In this document: positions 32,869 to 43,319 of the stretch, piece by piece
How the letters are laid out: every line of letters starts with the position of its first letter
Position numbering within the stretch: the first letter of the stretch is position 1
From: an uncultured Oscillospiraceae bacterium
Lineage (GTDB): Bacteria > Bacillota > Clostridia > Oscillospirales > Oscillospiraceae
Direction of reading: 5' to 3'
Assembly (NCBI GenBank): GCA_958423465.1
Contig: CATZRD010000004.1
Span: 50,402 to 114,401, forward strand
DNA: 64,000 bases
Made by a program: the position numbers and the translations under genes
The notes under the pieces: model-generated
What the model was told of the DNA's origin: nothing
The model's input: the letters and a program-made list of their open reading frames with translations, nothing else
Database searches by the model: none

Positions 32869-35819
32869 ATGAACGAGCGAAATACACTGGCCCTGGGGAT
32901 CGATATCGGCTCCACCACGGCCAAGGTGGTCCTGTCGGACGGCGGGACCATCCTCTTTGAGCGCTACCAGCGCCATTACTCCCAGGTGCGGCAAAAGACC
33001 CTGGAGCTGCTGGAGGAGGCGGCCCCCTTCGCCGGGGACCGGCCCGTGGCGGCGGCCATCTCCGGCTCCGCCGGGCTGGGCCTGGCGGAGAGCGCGGGGA
33101 TCCCCTTCGTCCAGGAGGTGTTCGCCACCGGCGAGGTGGTCCGGCGGCTGGAGCCGGACACCTCCGCGGTGGTGGAGCTGGGCGGCGAGGACGCCAAGAT
33201 CATCTTCTTTGACGGCGGCGTGGACGAGCGGATGAACGGCTCCTGCGCCGGGGGCACCGGGGCCTTCATCGACCAGATGGCCACCCTGCTGAACGTGACG
33301 GTGGACGAGCTGGACCGGATGAGCCTCCAGGCCCAGCGGCTCTACCCCATCGCCTCCCGGTGCGGCGTTTTCGCCAAGACGGATATCCAGCCCCTTCTCA
33401 ACCAAGGGGCCAAGCACGCCGACGTGGCGGCCAGCATCTACCAGGCGGTGGTGAACCAGACCATCGCCGGTCTGGCCCAGGGCCGCCGCATCACCGGGAA
33501 GGTGCTGTTTCTGGGCGGGCCGCTGTACTACTGTAAGGGCCTGCGGCGGCGGTTCCAGGAGACGCTGAAGCTCACCGACGACCAGGCGGTGTTCCCGGAG
33601 TACGGCCGCTTCGCCGTGGCCATGGGCGCGGCGCTGTATGCCGCCGGGACCGGGGAGCTTGCCACCATGGACGAGCTGCGGCGCAAGGTCCGGTCCGCCG
33701 TCTCCGTCCGGGACGAGCGAAACCTGCTGCCGCCCCTCTTTGAGACGGAGGCGGACTACGCCGCCTTCCGGGAGCGCCACAGCCGGGCGGACGTGGCCCG
33801 TCGGGACATGGAAAGCTACGCCGGCGGCGCCTGGCTGGGCATCGACTGCGGCAGCACCACCACCAAGGTGGCCCTCCTCAGCGCGGACAAGGAGCTGCTG
33901 TACACCTATTACGCCTCCAACCGGGGGGACCCGGTGGAGATCGTCCGGGAGCAGCTGGAGGAGATCTACCGCCTGTGCGGAGACCGGATCGTGATCCGGG
34001 GCAGCGCCGTTACCGGCTACGGGGAGGAGCTGATCCAGGCGGCCTTCGGCGTGGACCGGGGGGTGGTGGAGACCATCGCCCACTACACCGCCGCCAGGTA
34101 CTTCTGCCCCCAGGTGGACTTTATCCTGGACATCGGCGGCCAGGACATCAAGTGCTTCAAGATCCGCAATGGAGCCATCGACTCCATCATGCTCAACGAG
34201 GCCTGCTCCTCGGGCTGCGGGTCCTTTATCGAGACCTTCGCCCGGTCCATGGGCTATGACGTGGCTGCCTTCGCGGAGAAGGGGCTCCACAGCAAAGCCC
34301 CGGTGAATCTGGGGTCCCGGTGCACCGTCTTTATGAACTCCTCCGTGAAGCAGTCCCAGAAGGACGGGGCCACGGTGGAGGATATCTCCGCGGGGCTGTC
34401 CGTCTCCGTGGTGAAAAACGCCATCTACAAGGTCATCCGGGCCGGCTCCGCCGACGAGCTGGGGGAGCATGTGGTGGTCCAGGGGGGCACCTTCTACAAC
34501 GACGCGGTGCTGCGGGCCTTTGAGCGGGAGCTGGGCCGGGACGTGATCCGTCCCGCCATCGCCGGGCTCATGGGGGCCTATGGCGCGGCGCTGTACGCCA
34601 TGAGCGCGCCGCCGGAGGGCGGCTCGTCCCTGATCCCGCCGGAGAAGCTGCGGGAGTTCGTCCATACCGCCAAGGCCGCCGCCTGCCAGGGCTGCGCCAA
34701 CCACTGCCGGCTGACCATCAACAGCTTCGGCGGCGGGAAGAAGTACATATCCGGCAACCAGTGCCAGAAGGCCCTGGGCCTGAAGGACCCGGAGGAGGTG
34801 CCGGACCTCTACGGCTGGAAGCGGGAGGCTCTTACCTCTCTGCCGCCGGGGGCGGAGGTCCGGGGAAGCATCGGCCTGCCTCTGGCTTTGGGGATGTACG
34901 AGCTGCTGCCCCTGTGGCACGCCTTTTTCACCCGCCTGGGCTTCCGGGTGGAGCTCAGCGGCCTCTCCAGCCGCCGGATCTATGAGAAGGGGCAGTTCTC
35001 CATCCCCTCGGATACCGCCTGCTACCCCGCCAAGATCATGCACGGCCACATGGAGGTGCTGCTGGAGCGGGGAGTGGACGCCATCTTCTACCCCTGCCTG
35101 ACCTACAACGTGGACGAGAAGGCCGGGGACAACCACTACAACTGCCCGGTGGTGGCCTACTACGCAGAGCTGCTCCACGGCAACATGGAGGATCTGGCGG
35201 ACACCCGGTTCCTCTATCCCTTCCTGAACATCAACGACCGCCGGGAGCTGGCCAGGGAGCTGACGGCCTGCCTCCAGCCGGTGTTCCCGGACGTGAAGCG
35301 CCGGGAGGTCCAGAAGGCGGTGGACTACGCCTTCACCGCCTACGAGCGGTACATGGCCCAGGTCCGCCAGGAGGGGGAGCGGGCCATCCGCTGGGCCAGG
35401 GAGCACCATAAGCCCATCATGATCCTGGCGGGCCGGCCCTACCACATCGACCCGGAGATCGGCCACGGCATCGACAAGCTGGCGGCCTCCCTGGGTTTCG
35501 TGGTGGTCAGCGAGGACAGCGTGTGCCATCTGGCGGACCCGGAGCCGGTCCACGTGCTGAACCAGTGGACCTACCACGCCCGGCTCTACCGGGCGGCCCG
35601 GTACGCCTGTGAGCACGATGACGTGCAGCTGGTGCAGCTGGTGAGCTTCGGCTGCGGGGTGGACGCCATCACCACCGACGAGGTCCGCCGCATCCTGGAG
35701 GAGGGCGGCAAGCTGTACACCCAGATCAAGATCGACGAAATCACCAACCTGGGAGCGGTGAAGATCCGGCTCAGGAGCCTTATGGGCGCGCTGGAGGAGA
35801 AGAAGAGGGGAGGGACGGT

Positions 35820-35823
<4 letters not shown>
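32869..35823 (+). CDS. acyl-CoA dehydratase activase, duplicated ASKHA domains plus DUF2229
   Basis: 984 residues from ATG 32869. Two BcrA/BadF-type ATPase (ASKHA) domains occur in tandem: LGIDIGSTTAKVVL at the N-terminus and LGIDCGSTTTKVALL near residue 325. Each has its own cysteine block (CAGGTGAFIDQM with SRCGVFAKTD; CSSGCGSFIETF with SRCTVFMNSS) that in HgdC-type activators binds a 4Fe-4S cluster between subunits. The C-terminal third is the DUF2229 region (CQGCANHCRL, DTACYPAKIMHGH). Such proteins drive ATP-dependent low-potential electron transfer. It overlaps the next gene by ATGA, and the pair equals one long protein elsewhere. Confidence 0.9.
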
Positions 35824-37112
<1,289 letters not shown>

Positions 37113-37162
37113 GACCTTTGCCGGAAGCGTTGGCGCGGCGAAAACTGCACAGATCACGAGAA

Positions 37163-37196
37163 GAGGGCGGAGCCGCCGAAACGCGGCTCCGCCCTC
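37163..37196. terminator. bidirectional terminator
   Basis: GAGGGCGGAGCCGC (37163-37176) pairs perfectly with GCGGCTCCGCCCTC (37183-37196). Lies between convergent genes. Confidence 0.8.
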
Positions 37197-37216
37197 TCTC
37201 TGTGCGGGGTATCCGG

Positions 37217-38944
37217 TTATTTCTTCAGGGTGTCCACCCACTGGCCGTACTTGGCGATGTTGGCGTCCCGCTCCGCCGCGCCGGCGCCCTTGGTGAGGAC
37301 GTAGACCTTGATCTTCGGCTCGGTGCCGGAGGGGCGGACGATGATGCTGGTGCCGTCGGCCAGCTCGAAGCGCAGCACGTTGGAGCCGCTGAGCTCCATG
37401 GAGGATTTTTCGCCGGTGGCGCAGTCCACCACGCTGCCGTCGGCGTAGTCCTTGAACTGGACCACGGCCACGCCGGCGATGTCCCTGGGCGGCTCCTCCC
37501 GCAGGCGCTTCATGAGGGCGGCCATATCCTTCAGACCGTCCAGACCGGGCATCACCAGGTTGTGGGTCTTTTCGCCGTAGAAGCCGTGCTTCTCATAGAG
37601 GGCCTGGAGGGCGTCCAGCACGGTCATGCCCTGGGCGGCGTAGTGGGCGGCCATCTCGGTGAGCAGCAGGGAGGCGGTGACGGCGTCCTTGTCCCGGACG
37701 TAGTCCCCCAGCATGTAGCCGTAGCTCTCCTCGTAGGAGAACACCACCTTGCCCTCGCCGGTGGCCTCCAGGGCGTTCTTCTTCTCCGCCATGAACTTAA
37801 AGCCGGTGAAGGTGTCGAAGCACTTCACCCCGTAGCCGGCGGCCACGGCCCGGGCCATCTCGGTGGTGACGATGGTTTTCAGCGCCACGGCGTTCTTGGG
37901 CAGCTTGCCGGTGCGCTCCATGGCCCCCAGCAGGTAGTCCAGCAGCAGTACGCCGGTCTGGTTGCCGGTGACGGTCCGGTACTCGCCGTCCTTGTCCCGG
38001 ACCATGATGCCCACCCGGTCGCTGTCGGGGTCCGTGCCCAGGATGAAGTCCACGTCGTTCTTCCGGGCCAGATCGATGGCCAGATAGAAGCCCTCGGGGT
38101 TCTCCGGGTTGGGGGAGACCACGGTGGGGAAGTTCCCGTCAATGACCATCTGCTCCGGCACGCACAGCAGATGCTTGATACCGGCCCGCTTCAGAGTCTC
38201 GGGCACCAGCTTGTGGCCGCAGCCGTGGAAGGGGGTGTACACCAGCTTGAAGGTGTCGGCCACGGCGGGGATGGCCTGGGGATCGGTGACCATGGCCATG
38301 ACCTCCTTCATGAAGGCCGCGTCGGTCTCCTCCCCCATGACGGTGATGAGCCCGGCCTTGACGGCCTCGTCATAGGGCATGGAGGTGATGCCGGTGAAAA
38401 TGTCGATTTTGGTCAGCTCGTCGGCGATGGCGGCGGCGTGCTGGGGGGGCAGCTGGGCGCCGTCGGACCAGTAGACCTTGTAGCCGTTGTACTCCTTGGG
38501 GTTGTGGCTGGCGGTGACGTTGATGCCCGCCTGGCAGCCGTAGTACCGCACGGCGAAGCTCAGCTCCGGGGTGGGGCGCAGGGACTCGAAGATGCGCACA
38601 TGGATGCCGTTGCCGGCGCAGACCTCGGCGGCGGCACGGGCAAAGTCCATACCGTTGAGGCGGCAGTCCATGCAGATGGCAACGCCCTTTTTCTTCGCCT
38701 CCTCGCCCTCGGCGGCGATGACGTTGGCGAAGCCCTGGGTGGCGTGGCGGATCACATAGAGGTTCATGTGGTGCAGGCCAACGGCCATGGTGCCCCGCAG
38801 ACCGGCGGTGCCGAACTCCAGAGGCCCGTAGAACCGGCTCTCGATCTCCTTGGGATCGTTCTGGATGGCCTCCAGCTCCGCCCGCTCCGCCGGGGTGAGG
38901 ACGCCGCTGTTCAGCCACTTTTGATATTCCTTCATGAAGTCCAT
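37217..38944 (-). CDS. phospho-sugar mutase (phosphoglucomutase/phosphomannomutase)
   Basis: Interconverts hexose 1- and 6-phosphates, feeding cell-wall and polysaccharide precursors. 575 residues from ATG 38944, with AAGGAGG 10 nt upstream. All four active-site blocks are present: the phosphoserine loop VTASHNPKEYNGYKVYWSDGAQ near residue 140, metal-binding LGTDPDSDRVG near 300, sugar-binding SYEESYGYMLGDYVRDKDA and phosphate-binding RPSGTEPKIKVYV at the C-terminus. Length and sequence fit PgcA-like alpha-phosphoglucomutases of Firmicutes; glucose vs mannose preference cannot be read. Confidence 0.95.
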   Translation of the reverse strand: MDFMKEYQKWLNSGVLTPAERAELEAIQNDPKEIESRFYGPLEFGTAGLRGTMAVGLHHMNLYVIRHATQGFANVIAAEGEEAKKKGVAICMDCRLNGMDFARAAAEVCAGNGIHVRIFESLRPTPELSFAVRYYGCQAGINVTASHNPKEYNGYKVYWSDGAQLPPQHAAAIADELTKIDIFTGITSMPYDEAVKAGLITVMGEETDAAFMKEVMAMVTDPQAIPAVADTFKLVYTPFHGCGHKLVPETLKRAGIKHLLCVPEQMVIDGNFPTVVSPNPENPEGFYLAIDLARKNDVDFILGTDPDSDRVGIMVRDKDGEYRTVTGNQTGVLLLDYLLGAMERTGKLPKNAVALKTIVTTEMARAVAAGYGVKCFDTFTGFKFMAEKKNALEATGEGKVVFSYEESYGYMLGDYVRDKDAVTASLLLTEMAAHYAAQGMTVLDALQALYEKHGFYGEKTHNLVMPGLDGLKDMAALMKRLREEPPRDIAGVAVVQFKDYADGSVVDCATGEKSSMELSGSNVLRFELADGTSIIVRPSGTEPKIKVYVLTKGAGAAERDANIAKYGQWVDTLKK

Positions 38945-39007
38945 GGGATGGTTCCTCCTTGTATAGATTGTTAAAAAAACCAATGACAGCCTTCGTTACT
39001 GTTATGT

Positions 39008-39036
39008 ATTGTAGCAAGGATTCCCGGAATACGCAA
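39008..39036 (-). promoter_or_regulatory. promoter of the phospho-sugar mutase gene
   Basis: Minus-strand TTGCGT (39031-39036), 17 bp, TACAAT (39008-39013), preceded by TGC as an extended -10. Confidence 0.75.
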
Positions 39037-39099
39037 GGGGGGAATTGGGAGTTTTTGGACGGCGGCGGGACCCCTCCAAAACCGGGAGGGCGGCCCGTT

Positions 39100-40326
39100 T
39101 CACGGCTCGCCGCTGTCGGCGCTTCCCTCCCCGGGCAGGACGGCGCCGCCGTAGGAGATGGCGGAGCCGCCGTACTTGCCCCGGATGGCGTCTACCGTCC
39201 GCTCCAGCCGTTCCCGCCGGTCCCGCCGCTCCGCCCCCTCCGGAGGGGCCAGCAGGTCCTGCTGGCCCCCGGACGGGGGCTGGTCCGTCAGGTCCAGGGC
39301 AGTGACGCCCAGCAGCCGGACCGGACTGCCCGGCCTCCATACCTGGGCCAGCAGCTCCATGGCGGCCTCAAGCAGCTCCGCCATCAGGTCCGTGCCCTGA
39401 GGCAGGCGCTTCTGCCGGGAGACGGTGCGGAAGGCCGGGTCCTTCAGGCTGATCTGTACCCCGCAGCAGAAGAGACCCTGCTGCCGCAGGCGGGTGGAAA
39501 CGCTGTCGCACAGCAGGCTCAGGCCCTGCCGGAGCTGGTCCCGGGTGGTCAGGTCCTCCTGAAAGGTGATGCTGTTGCCCACGCTCTTCACCGGCTCGTG
39601 CTGGTGCTGGGGCCGCACGGGGGAGCGGTCCTCCCCATTGGCGTAGGACCAGAGCTGGCGGCCCAGCTTTCCCAGCAGGCGCTCCGGCAGCGCCGGGTCC
39701 GCCGCCGCCAGCTGCCCGATGGTGGCGATGCCGTACTGGCCCAGGGCCTTCTGGGCGGCGGGGCCGGCGAACAGCAGGGACCCCACCGGCAGAGGCCACA
39801 CGATCCGCCGCCAGTTGCTGCCGTCGATGACGGTGGTGGCGTCGGGCTTGCGGTAGTCGCTGCCCAGCTTGGCGAACACCTTGTTGAAGCTGACTCCCAC
39901 CGACAGGGTCAGCCCCAGCTCCGAGCGGACCTGGTCCCGGATGCGATCGGCCACGGCGGCGCCGCTGCCGCCGAAAAGGTGCATGCTGCCGGTGACGTCC
40001 AGCCAGCTCTCGTCGATGCCGAAGGGCTCCACCAGGTCGGTATACCGGCCGTAGACGGCGTTTACCAGCCGGGAGTACTCCCGGTACCTGTCGTGGTGGG
40101 GCGGCAGCAGCGTCAGGTCCGGGCACTTCTGCCGGGCCTGCCAGATGGTCTCCGCCGTGCGCACGCCCATCCGCCTGGCCGCCTCGTTCTTGGCCAGGAT
40201 GATGCCGTGGCGGCTGGCGGGGTCGCCGCACACCGCCGTGGGGACCTGCCGCAGCTCCGGACGGCTCAGCAGCTCCACCGAGGCGAAAAAGCAGTTCAGG
40301 TCGCAGTGCAGGATCGTCCGCTCCAC
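39100..40326 (-). CDS. dinB: DNA polymerase IV (Y-family)
   Basis: Error-prone translesion polymerase, 408 residues. Catalytic carboxylates lie in ILHCDLNCFFASVE at the N-terminus and FGIDESWLDVTGS near residue 102. SVGVSFNKVFAKLGSDYRKPD and the helix-hairpin-helix QYGIATIGQLAAAD follow. A QQDLL motif near residue 355 resembles the beta-clamp-binding peptide. The start is GTG 40326 behind GGGAGGTGAC. The upstream gap contains a terminator hairpin of ribU with a promoter-like TATACT inside it and an SOS-box-like motif. Confidence 0.95.
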   Translation of the reverse strand: MERTILHCDLNCFFASVELLSRPELRQVPTAVCGDPASRHGIILAKNEAARRMGVRTAETIWQARQKCPDLTLLPPHHDRYREYSRLVNAVYGRYTDLVEPFGIDESWLDVTGSMHLFGGSGAAVADRIRDQVRSELGLTLSVGVSFNKVFAKLGSDYRKPDATTVIDGSNWRRIVWPLPVGSLLFAGPAAQKALGQYGIATIGQLAAADPALPERLLGKLGRQLWSYANGEDRSPVRPQHQHEPVKSVGNSITFQEDLTTRDQLRQGLSLLCDSVSTRLRQQGLFCCGVQISLKDPAFRTVSRQKRLPQGTDLMAELLEAAMELLAQVWRPGSPVRLLGVTALDLTDQPPSGGQQDLLAPPEGAERRDRRERLERTVDAIRGKYGGSAISYGGAVLPGEGSADSGEP

Positions 40327-40342
40327 GGCGTGTCACCTCCCG

Positions 40343-40383
40343 AAAAAAAGCTGTGGTATCCTGATGTCAGTATACCACAGCTT
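40343..40383 (-). terminator. terminator of ribU
   Basis: A perfect 12-bp inverted repeat, AAGCTGTGGTAT (40348-40359) and ATACCACAGCTT (40372-40383), followed on the minus strand by TTTTTTT. Strong intrinsic terminator placed just upstream of dinB. Confidence 0.9.
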
Positions 40384-40397
40384 CTCCGATTTGAAAA
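40369..40397 (-). promoter_or_regulatory. possible dinB promoter inside the ribU terminator
   Basis: Minus-strand TTTTCA (40392-40397), 17 bp, TATACT (40369-40374). The -10 lies in the hairpin loop-arm of the ribU terminator. Confidence 0.45.
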
Positions 40398-40407
40398 GAG
40401 AAAAATC

Positions 40408-40419
40408 GAACAAATATTC
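40408..40419. promoter_or_regulatory. SOS (LexA)-box-like site upstream of dinB
   Basis: GAACAAATATTC, that is GAAC-N4-ATTC, one base from the Gram-positive LexA core GAAC-N4-GTTC. It sits 10 bp upstream of the possible dinB -35. Read on the minus strand it is GAATATTTGTTC, nearly identical to the site at 41283. Confidence 0.4.
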
Positions 40420-40424
40420 TGATA

Positions 40425-41009
40425 TTATTTGTGCAGCAGGGGGGACAGGGGCTTGTAGATCAAAAAGCACAGAGCCGTGTCCAGCAGGCCCTTCAGCAGG
40501 GTGAAGGGGGCGTTGAAGACCACCAGGCAGGCCAGCAGGCCGTCCACCGAGGGGATCAGCTGCTGGTACATGGCGATGATCTGGTCGATGGGCATGAAGG
40601 CGGTGTAGTAGGGATAGGAGATGAAGTAGTTGACGGGCACGCTGCATACCGCCATCACCGCCGCCCCCGCCAGAGCGCCCAGAAACGCGCCCTTCCGGGA
40701 CTTGTGCCGCCGGTAGATCAGCCCCGCCGGGGCCACGAAGCACACCCCCAGCAGAAAGTTGCACAGCTCCCCCGCCCCCTGGGTGGAGGACATGGTGACG
40801 TTGATGAGGTTCTTGATAAGGCACACCGCCGCGCCGCTGGCCGGTCCCAGGCTGAAGGTGGCCAGCAGGGCGGGCAGCTCGGAGAAGTCCATCTTCACAA
40901 AGGGAGGGATGAGAAAGGGGATGGGGAAGTCCAGGGCCATCAGGACGGAGGCCACCGCCGCCAGCATGGCGGTGACGGCCAGCTTGTGGGTCTTGCGGGT
41001 GGTTGACAT
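40425..41009 (-). CDS. ribU: riboflavin ECF transporter S component RibU
   Basis: Substrate-binding membrane protein of a group II ECF riboflavin importer. 194 residues from ATG 41009 behind AAAGGAG. About six membrane segments; the N-terminal LAVTAMLAAVASVLMALDFPIPFLIPPFVKMDFSELPALL block is characteristic of RibU, with the riboflavin-binding segment LGPASGAAVCLIKNLINV following. The FMN riboswitch upstream confirms the substrate. The longer open frame reaching to 41264 runs only through the riboswitch and is not coding. Confidence 0.96.
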   Translation of the reverse strand: MSTTRKTHKLAVTAMLAAVASVLMALDFPIPFLIPPFVKMDFSELPALLATFSLGPASGAAVCLIKNLINVTMSSTQGAGELCNFLLGVCFVAPAGLIYRRHKSRKGAFLGALAGAAVMAVCSVPVNYFISYPYYTAFMPIDQIIAMYQQLIPSVDGLLACLVVFNAPFTLLKGLLDTALCFLIYKPLSPLLHK

Positions 41010-41079
41010 AATAAAACGCTCCTTTGCAGAATGTACACCGAAGGCGATCCATCCCCGGAGTACGGCCGCAAAAAGAGCG

Positions 41080-41212
41080 CGTCCGTCTTCTTCCATCCAG
41101 ACTGTTACTGTCGGTACCGGAGTTGCACCGGTTCGGCGCGAAACCGCGCTCGCGGACTTGCGGCCGGAGCCGCTTACCGCCGGTGGGGACTTGCACCCCG
41201 CCCTGAAGACGA
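41080..41212 (-). promoter_or_regulatory. FMN riboswitch (RFN element)
   Basis: Minus-strand conserved blocks in order: CTTCAGGGCGGGGTG, CCCCACCGGCGGTA, AGTCCGCGAGC, CCGGTGCAACTCCGG, ACCGACAGTAACAGTC and GGATGGAAGAAG. This is the six-helix FMN aptamer. It controls ribU; no clear separate terminator is seen before the gene, so control may be at translation. Confidence 0.96.
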
Positions 41213-41232
41213 ATGATTCGGTTGTTGCTTTC

Positions 41233-41260
41233 ATTATACCCGCAGCGCGGGAAAATGCAA
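41233..41260 (-). promoter_or_regulatory. promoter of ribU leader
   Basis: Minus-strand TTGCAT (41255-41260), 16 bp, consensus TATAAT (41233-41238). Confidence 0.8.
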
Positions 41261-41271
41261 GCAAAAATTTC

Positions 41272-41300
41272 TTTACAAGATGGAATATATGTTCTATAAT
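41272..41300 (+). promoter_or_regulatory. promoter of the SLOG-protein gene with SOS-box-like spacer
   Basis: TTTACA (41272-41277), 17 bp, TATAAT (41295-41300). The spacer holds GAATATATGTTC (41283-41294), a one-mismatch version of the LexA core GAAC-N4-GTTC. The 41010-41335 gap is fully occupied by the riboswitch and two divergent promoters. Confidence 0.75.
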
Positions 41301-41335
41301 ACAGAGGATAAGGGTGCTGAGGGAGGTGAGGGATC

Positions 41336-41839
41336 ATGCCGGGACGGTCAGTGACCTGCTGCTTTACCGGCCACCGGCCGGAGAAGCTGCCCTGGGGCGA
41401 CCGGGAGGAGGACGCCCGCTGCCGGGCGCTGAAGGCGCGGCTGTGGGACGCGGTGGAGACCGCCTATGAGGAGGGGATGCGCCACTTCATCTGCGGCATG
41501 GCCCGGGGCTGCGACTTCTACTTTGCCGAGGCGGTGCTGGAGCTTCGCCGGCGGCACCCGGAGGTGACGCTGGAGGCCGCCGTGCCCTGTCCCAGCCAGC
41601 CGGAGGGCTGGCTGACGGCGGACCGGGTCCGGTGGCGGCGGCTGCTGGCCCTGTGCGACATGGAGACCCTGGTCCAGGACCACTACACCCCGGGCTGTAT
41701 GCTGCGGCGGAACCGGTACATGGTGGACCACAGCGCCCTGGTGATCGCCATCTACGACGGCACCAACGGCGGGACACGCCGGACCCTGGAGTACGCCCTG
41801 CGGCAGAAGGTCCCCTTTGTGGACATCCCGCCGGTATAA
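41336..41839 (+). CDS. SLOG-family (DUF1273, YpsA-like) protein
   Basis: 167 residues. The N-terminal TCCFTGHRPEKLPWG is the hallmark GHRP motif of DUF1273/YpsA proteins, a SLOG-superfamily Rossmann-like fold predicted to bind nucleotide-type ligands. FICGMARGCDFYFAEAVLEL, the ARRNRYMVDHS-like segment (LRRNRYMVDHSALVIAIYDG) and GGTRRTLEYALRQKVPF continue the family pattern. SLOG proteins are discussed as ligand sensors in stress and conflict systems; B. subtilis YpsA affects cell division. It stands alone, with its own promoter carrying an SOS-box-like site. Confidence 0.9.
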   Translation: MPGRSVTCCFTGHRPEKLPWGDREEDARCRALKARLWDAVETAYEEGMRHFICGMARGCDFYFAEAVLELRRRHPEVTLEAAVPCPSQPEGWLTADRVRWRRLLALCDMETLVQDHYTPGCMLRRNRYMVDHSALVIAIYDGTNGGTRRTLEYALRQKVPFVDIPPV

Positions 41840-41840
41840 A

Positions 41841-41885
41841 GAAACAGAGGGCTCTTTCCCCCGGGGGGAAAGAGCCCTCTGTTTC
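41841..41885. terminator. bidirectional terminator
   Basis: GAAACAGAGGGCTCTTTCCCC pairs perfectly across a 3-base loop with its complement (41865-41885). Shared by the convergent SLOG and MATE genes. Confidence 0.9.
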
Positions 41886-41889
41886 CGTT

Positions 41890-43254
41890 TCAGCCCTGAC
41901 AGTGGAGCACCGCGCCGCCGGCAGACTCCCGGTGGGCCAGCCGCCGCCAGCAGCAGAGATAGGCGGGGATCAGGAACAGGTCCGCCGTGACCCAGGCCGC
42001 CGGGGAGGCGCAGCAGGCCGCCAGGTAGCCGTACACCGGGACCAGACAGGACATGACGCAGCGGGCCGCCATCTCCAGCACCCCGGACAGGGTGGCCAGG
42101 GGGGAGAAGCCCATGCCCTGGATGGTGAGGCGCAGGATGTAGATGACGCCCAGAGGGAAGTAAAAGGCGGACACCGTGTGCAGGAACTGGACAGCCAGCG
42201 GCAGCAGAGACATACTGCCGCTGTCCAGGAACAGGGCGCACAGCCAGCCGCCGCAAAGGCGCATCAGACCGAAGGTGGCCAGGGAGTAGCCTGCCGCCAG
42301 AATCAGGCAGGCGGATACGCCCTGCCGGATCCGGTCGTACTTTCCTGCCCCGGCATTCTGCCCGGCGTAGGTGGCCATGGTGGCGCCCATAGCGTCCAGA
42401 GGGCAGGTGACGAAGTTGGATACCCGGCTGGCCGCGGTGGAGGCGGTGACGTACATGGTGCCCAGGGTGTTCACCGAGGACTGGAGCATGACGCTGCCGA
42501 TGGCGGTGATGGAAAACTGCAGGCCCATGGGCAGGCCCATGACGCACAGGTGGCCCGCCCGCCGCCAGCTCCACTGCCAGTCCTCCCGCTGGGTGCGCAG
42601 CACCGGGAAGCCCCGGATCATGCGGACCAGACAGCCCGCCCCGGCCAGAAGCTGGCTGAGCACCGTGGCCAGCGCCGCGCCGAACACGTCCATGGAGAAG
42701 AACAGGATAAACGCCACGTCCAGGACGATGTTCACCAGGGAGGCGGCGATGAGCCATACCACCGGCGTGCGGCTGTCCCCCAGAGAGCGGAGGACGCCGG
42801 CGGCGTAGTTGTACAGCAGATAGGCGGGCAGCCCGGCAAAGATCGTGACGATGTAGGCGTAGGCCCGGTGGAAAATGTCCGACGGCGTGTGGATCAGCGC
42901 CAGAATGTCGCCGCACAGCAGCACCGTCAGGGCGGTCAGGATCACGCCGAAAATGGCGCACAGCCAGGCGCTGCCGGTGACGTACCGGCGCAGCTCATAG
43001 TAGTTGCCGGCGCCGAACTGCTGGGCCACCGGGATAGCGAAGCCGCTGCATATGCCTACGGAGAAGCCCACCACCAGGAAGTTGATGGAGGCGGTGGAGC
43101 CGACGGCGGCCAGAGCGCCGCCGCCTAATATCTTGCCGACGATGGCGGTATCCGCCAGACTGTAGAACTGCTGGAACAGCACGCCCAGAAGGATGGGGAA
43201 GCCGAAGCTGGCGATCAGCCGCATGGGCCTGCCTTGGGTGAGATCTCTTGTCAT
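41890..43254 (-). CDS. MATE-family efflux transporter
   Basis: Cation-coupled multidrug/toxin exporter, 454 residues from ATG 43254 behind GAGGTGAC. Twelve hydrophobic segments in two related halves. N-terminal signature FPILLGVLFQQFYSLADTAIVGKILG; second half LPMGLQFSITAIGSVMLQSSVNTLG. NorM/DinF-type; substrate unknown. A slightly longer reading from 43290 has no better start. The upstream region has a strong promoter with palindromes at the transcription start that suggest a dedicated regulator. Confidence 0.94.
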   Translation of the reverse strand: MTRDLTQGRPMRLIASFGFPILLGVLFQQFYSLADTAIVGKILGGGALAAVGSTASINFLVVGFSVGICSGFAIPVAQQFGAGNYYELRRYVTGSAWLCAIFGVILTALTVLLCGDILALIHTPSDIFHRAYAYIVTIFAGLPAYLLYNYAAGVLRSLGDSRTPVVWLIAASLVNIVLDVAFILFFSMDVFGAALATVLSQLLAGAGCLVRMIRGFPVLRTQREDWQWSWRRAGHLCVMGLPMGLQFSITAIGSVMLQSSVNTLGTMYVTASTAASRVSNFVTCPLDAMGATMATYAGQNAGAGKYDRIRQGVSACLILAAGYSLATFGLMRLCGGWLCALFLDSGSMSLLPLAVQFLHTVSAFYFPLGVIYILRLTIQGMGFSPLATLSGVLEMAARCVMSCLVPVYGYLAACCASPAAWVTADLFLIPAYLCCWRRLAHRESAGGAVLHCQG

Positions 43255-43319
43255 ACTGGTCACCTCGTTTGTCGCTGGGGGCGTTCCCACCGGGCCGAAG
43301 CGGGGAGGGAACAGGGGCG

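Noticed and set aside
32785..35616. Very long minus-strand open frame opposite the activase gene
   Set aside because: GC-rich third positions on the real plus-strand gene leave few stops in the opposite frame. The translation is repetitive, Gly/Val/His-rich, with no family motif.
38370..39017. Alternative-frame Arg/His/Gly-rich proteins opposite or within pgm and other genes
   Set aside because: Low-complexity shadow frames of GC-rich coding DNA, with no start signals and no family motifs.
41010..41264. Upstream extension of the ribU frame and short plus-strand frames in the same place
   Set aside because: The segment is the FMN riboswitch; RibU proteins start at MSTTRK, next to a good ribosome-binding site.
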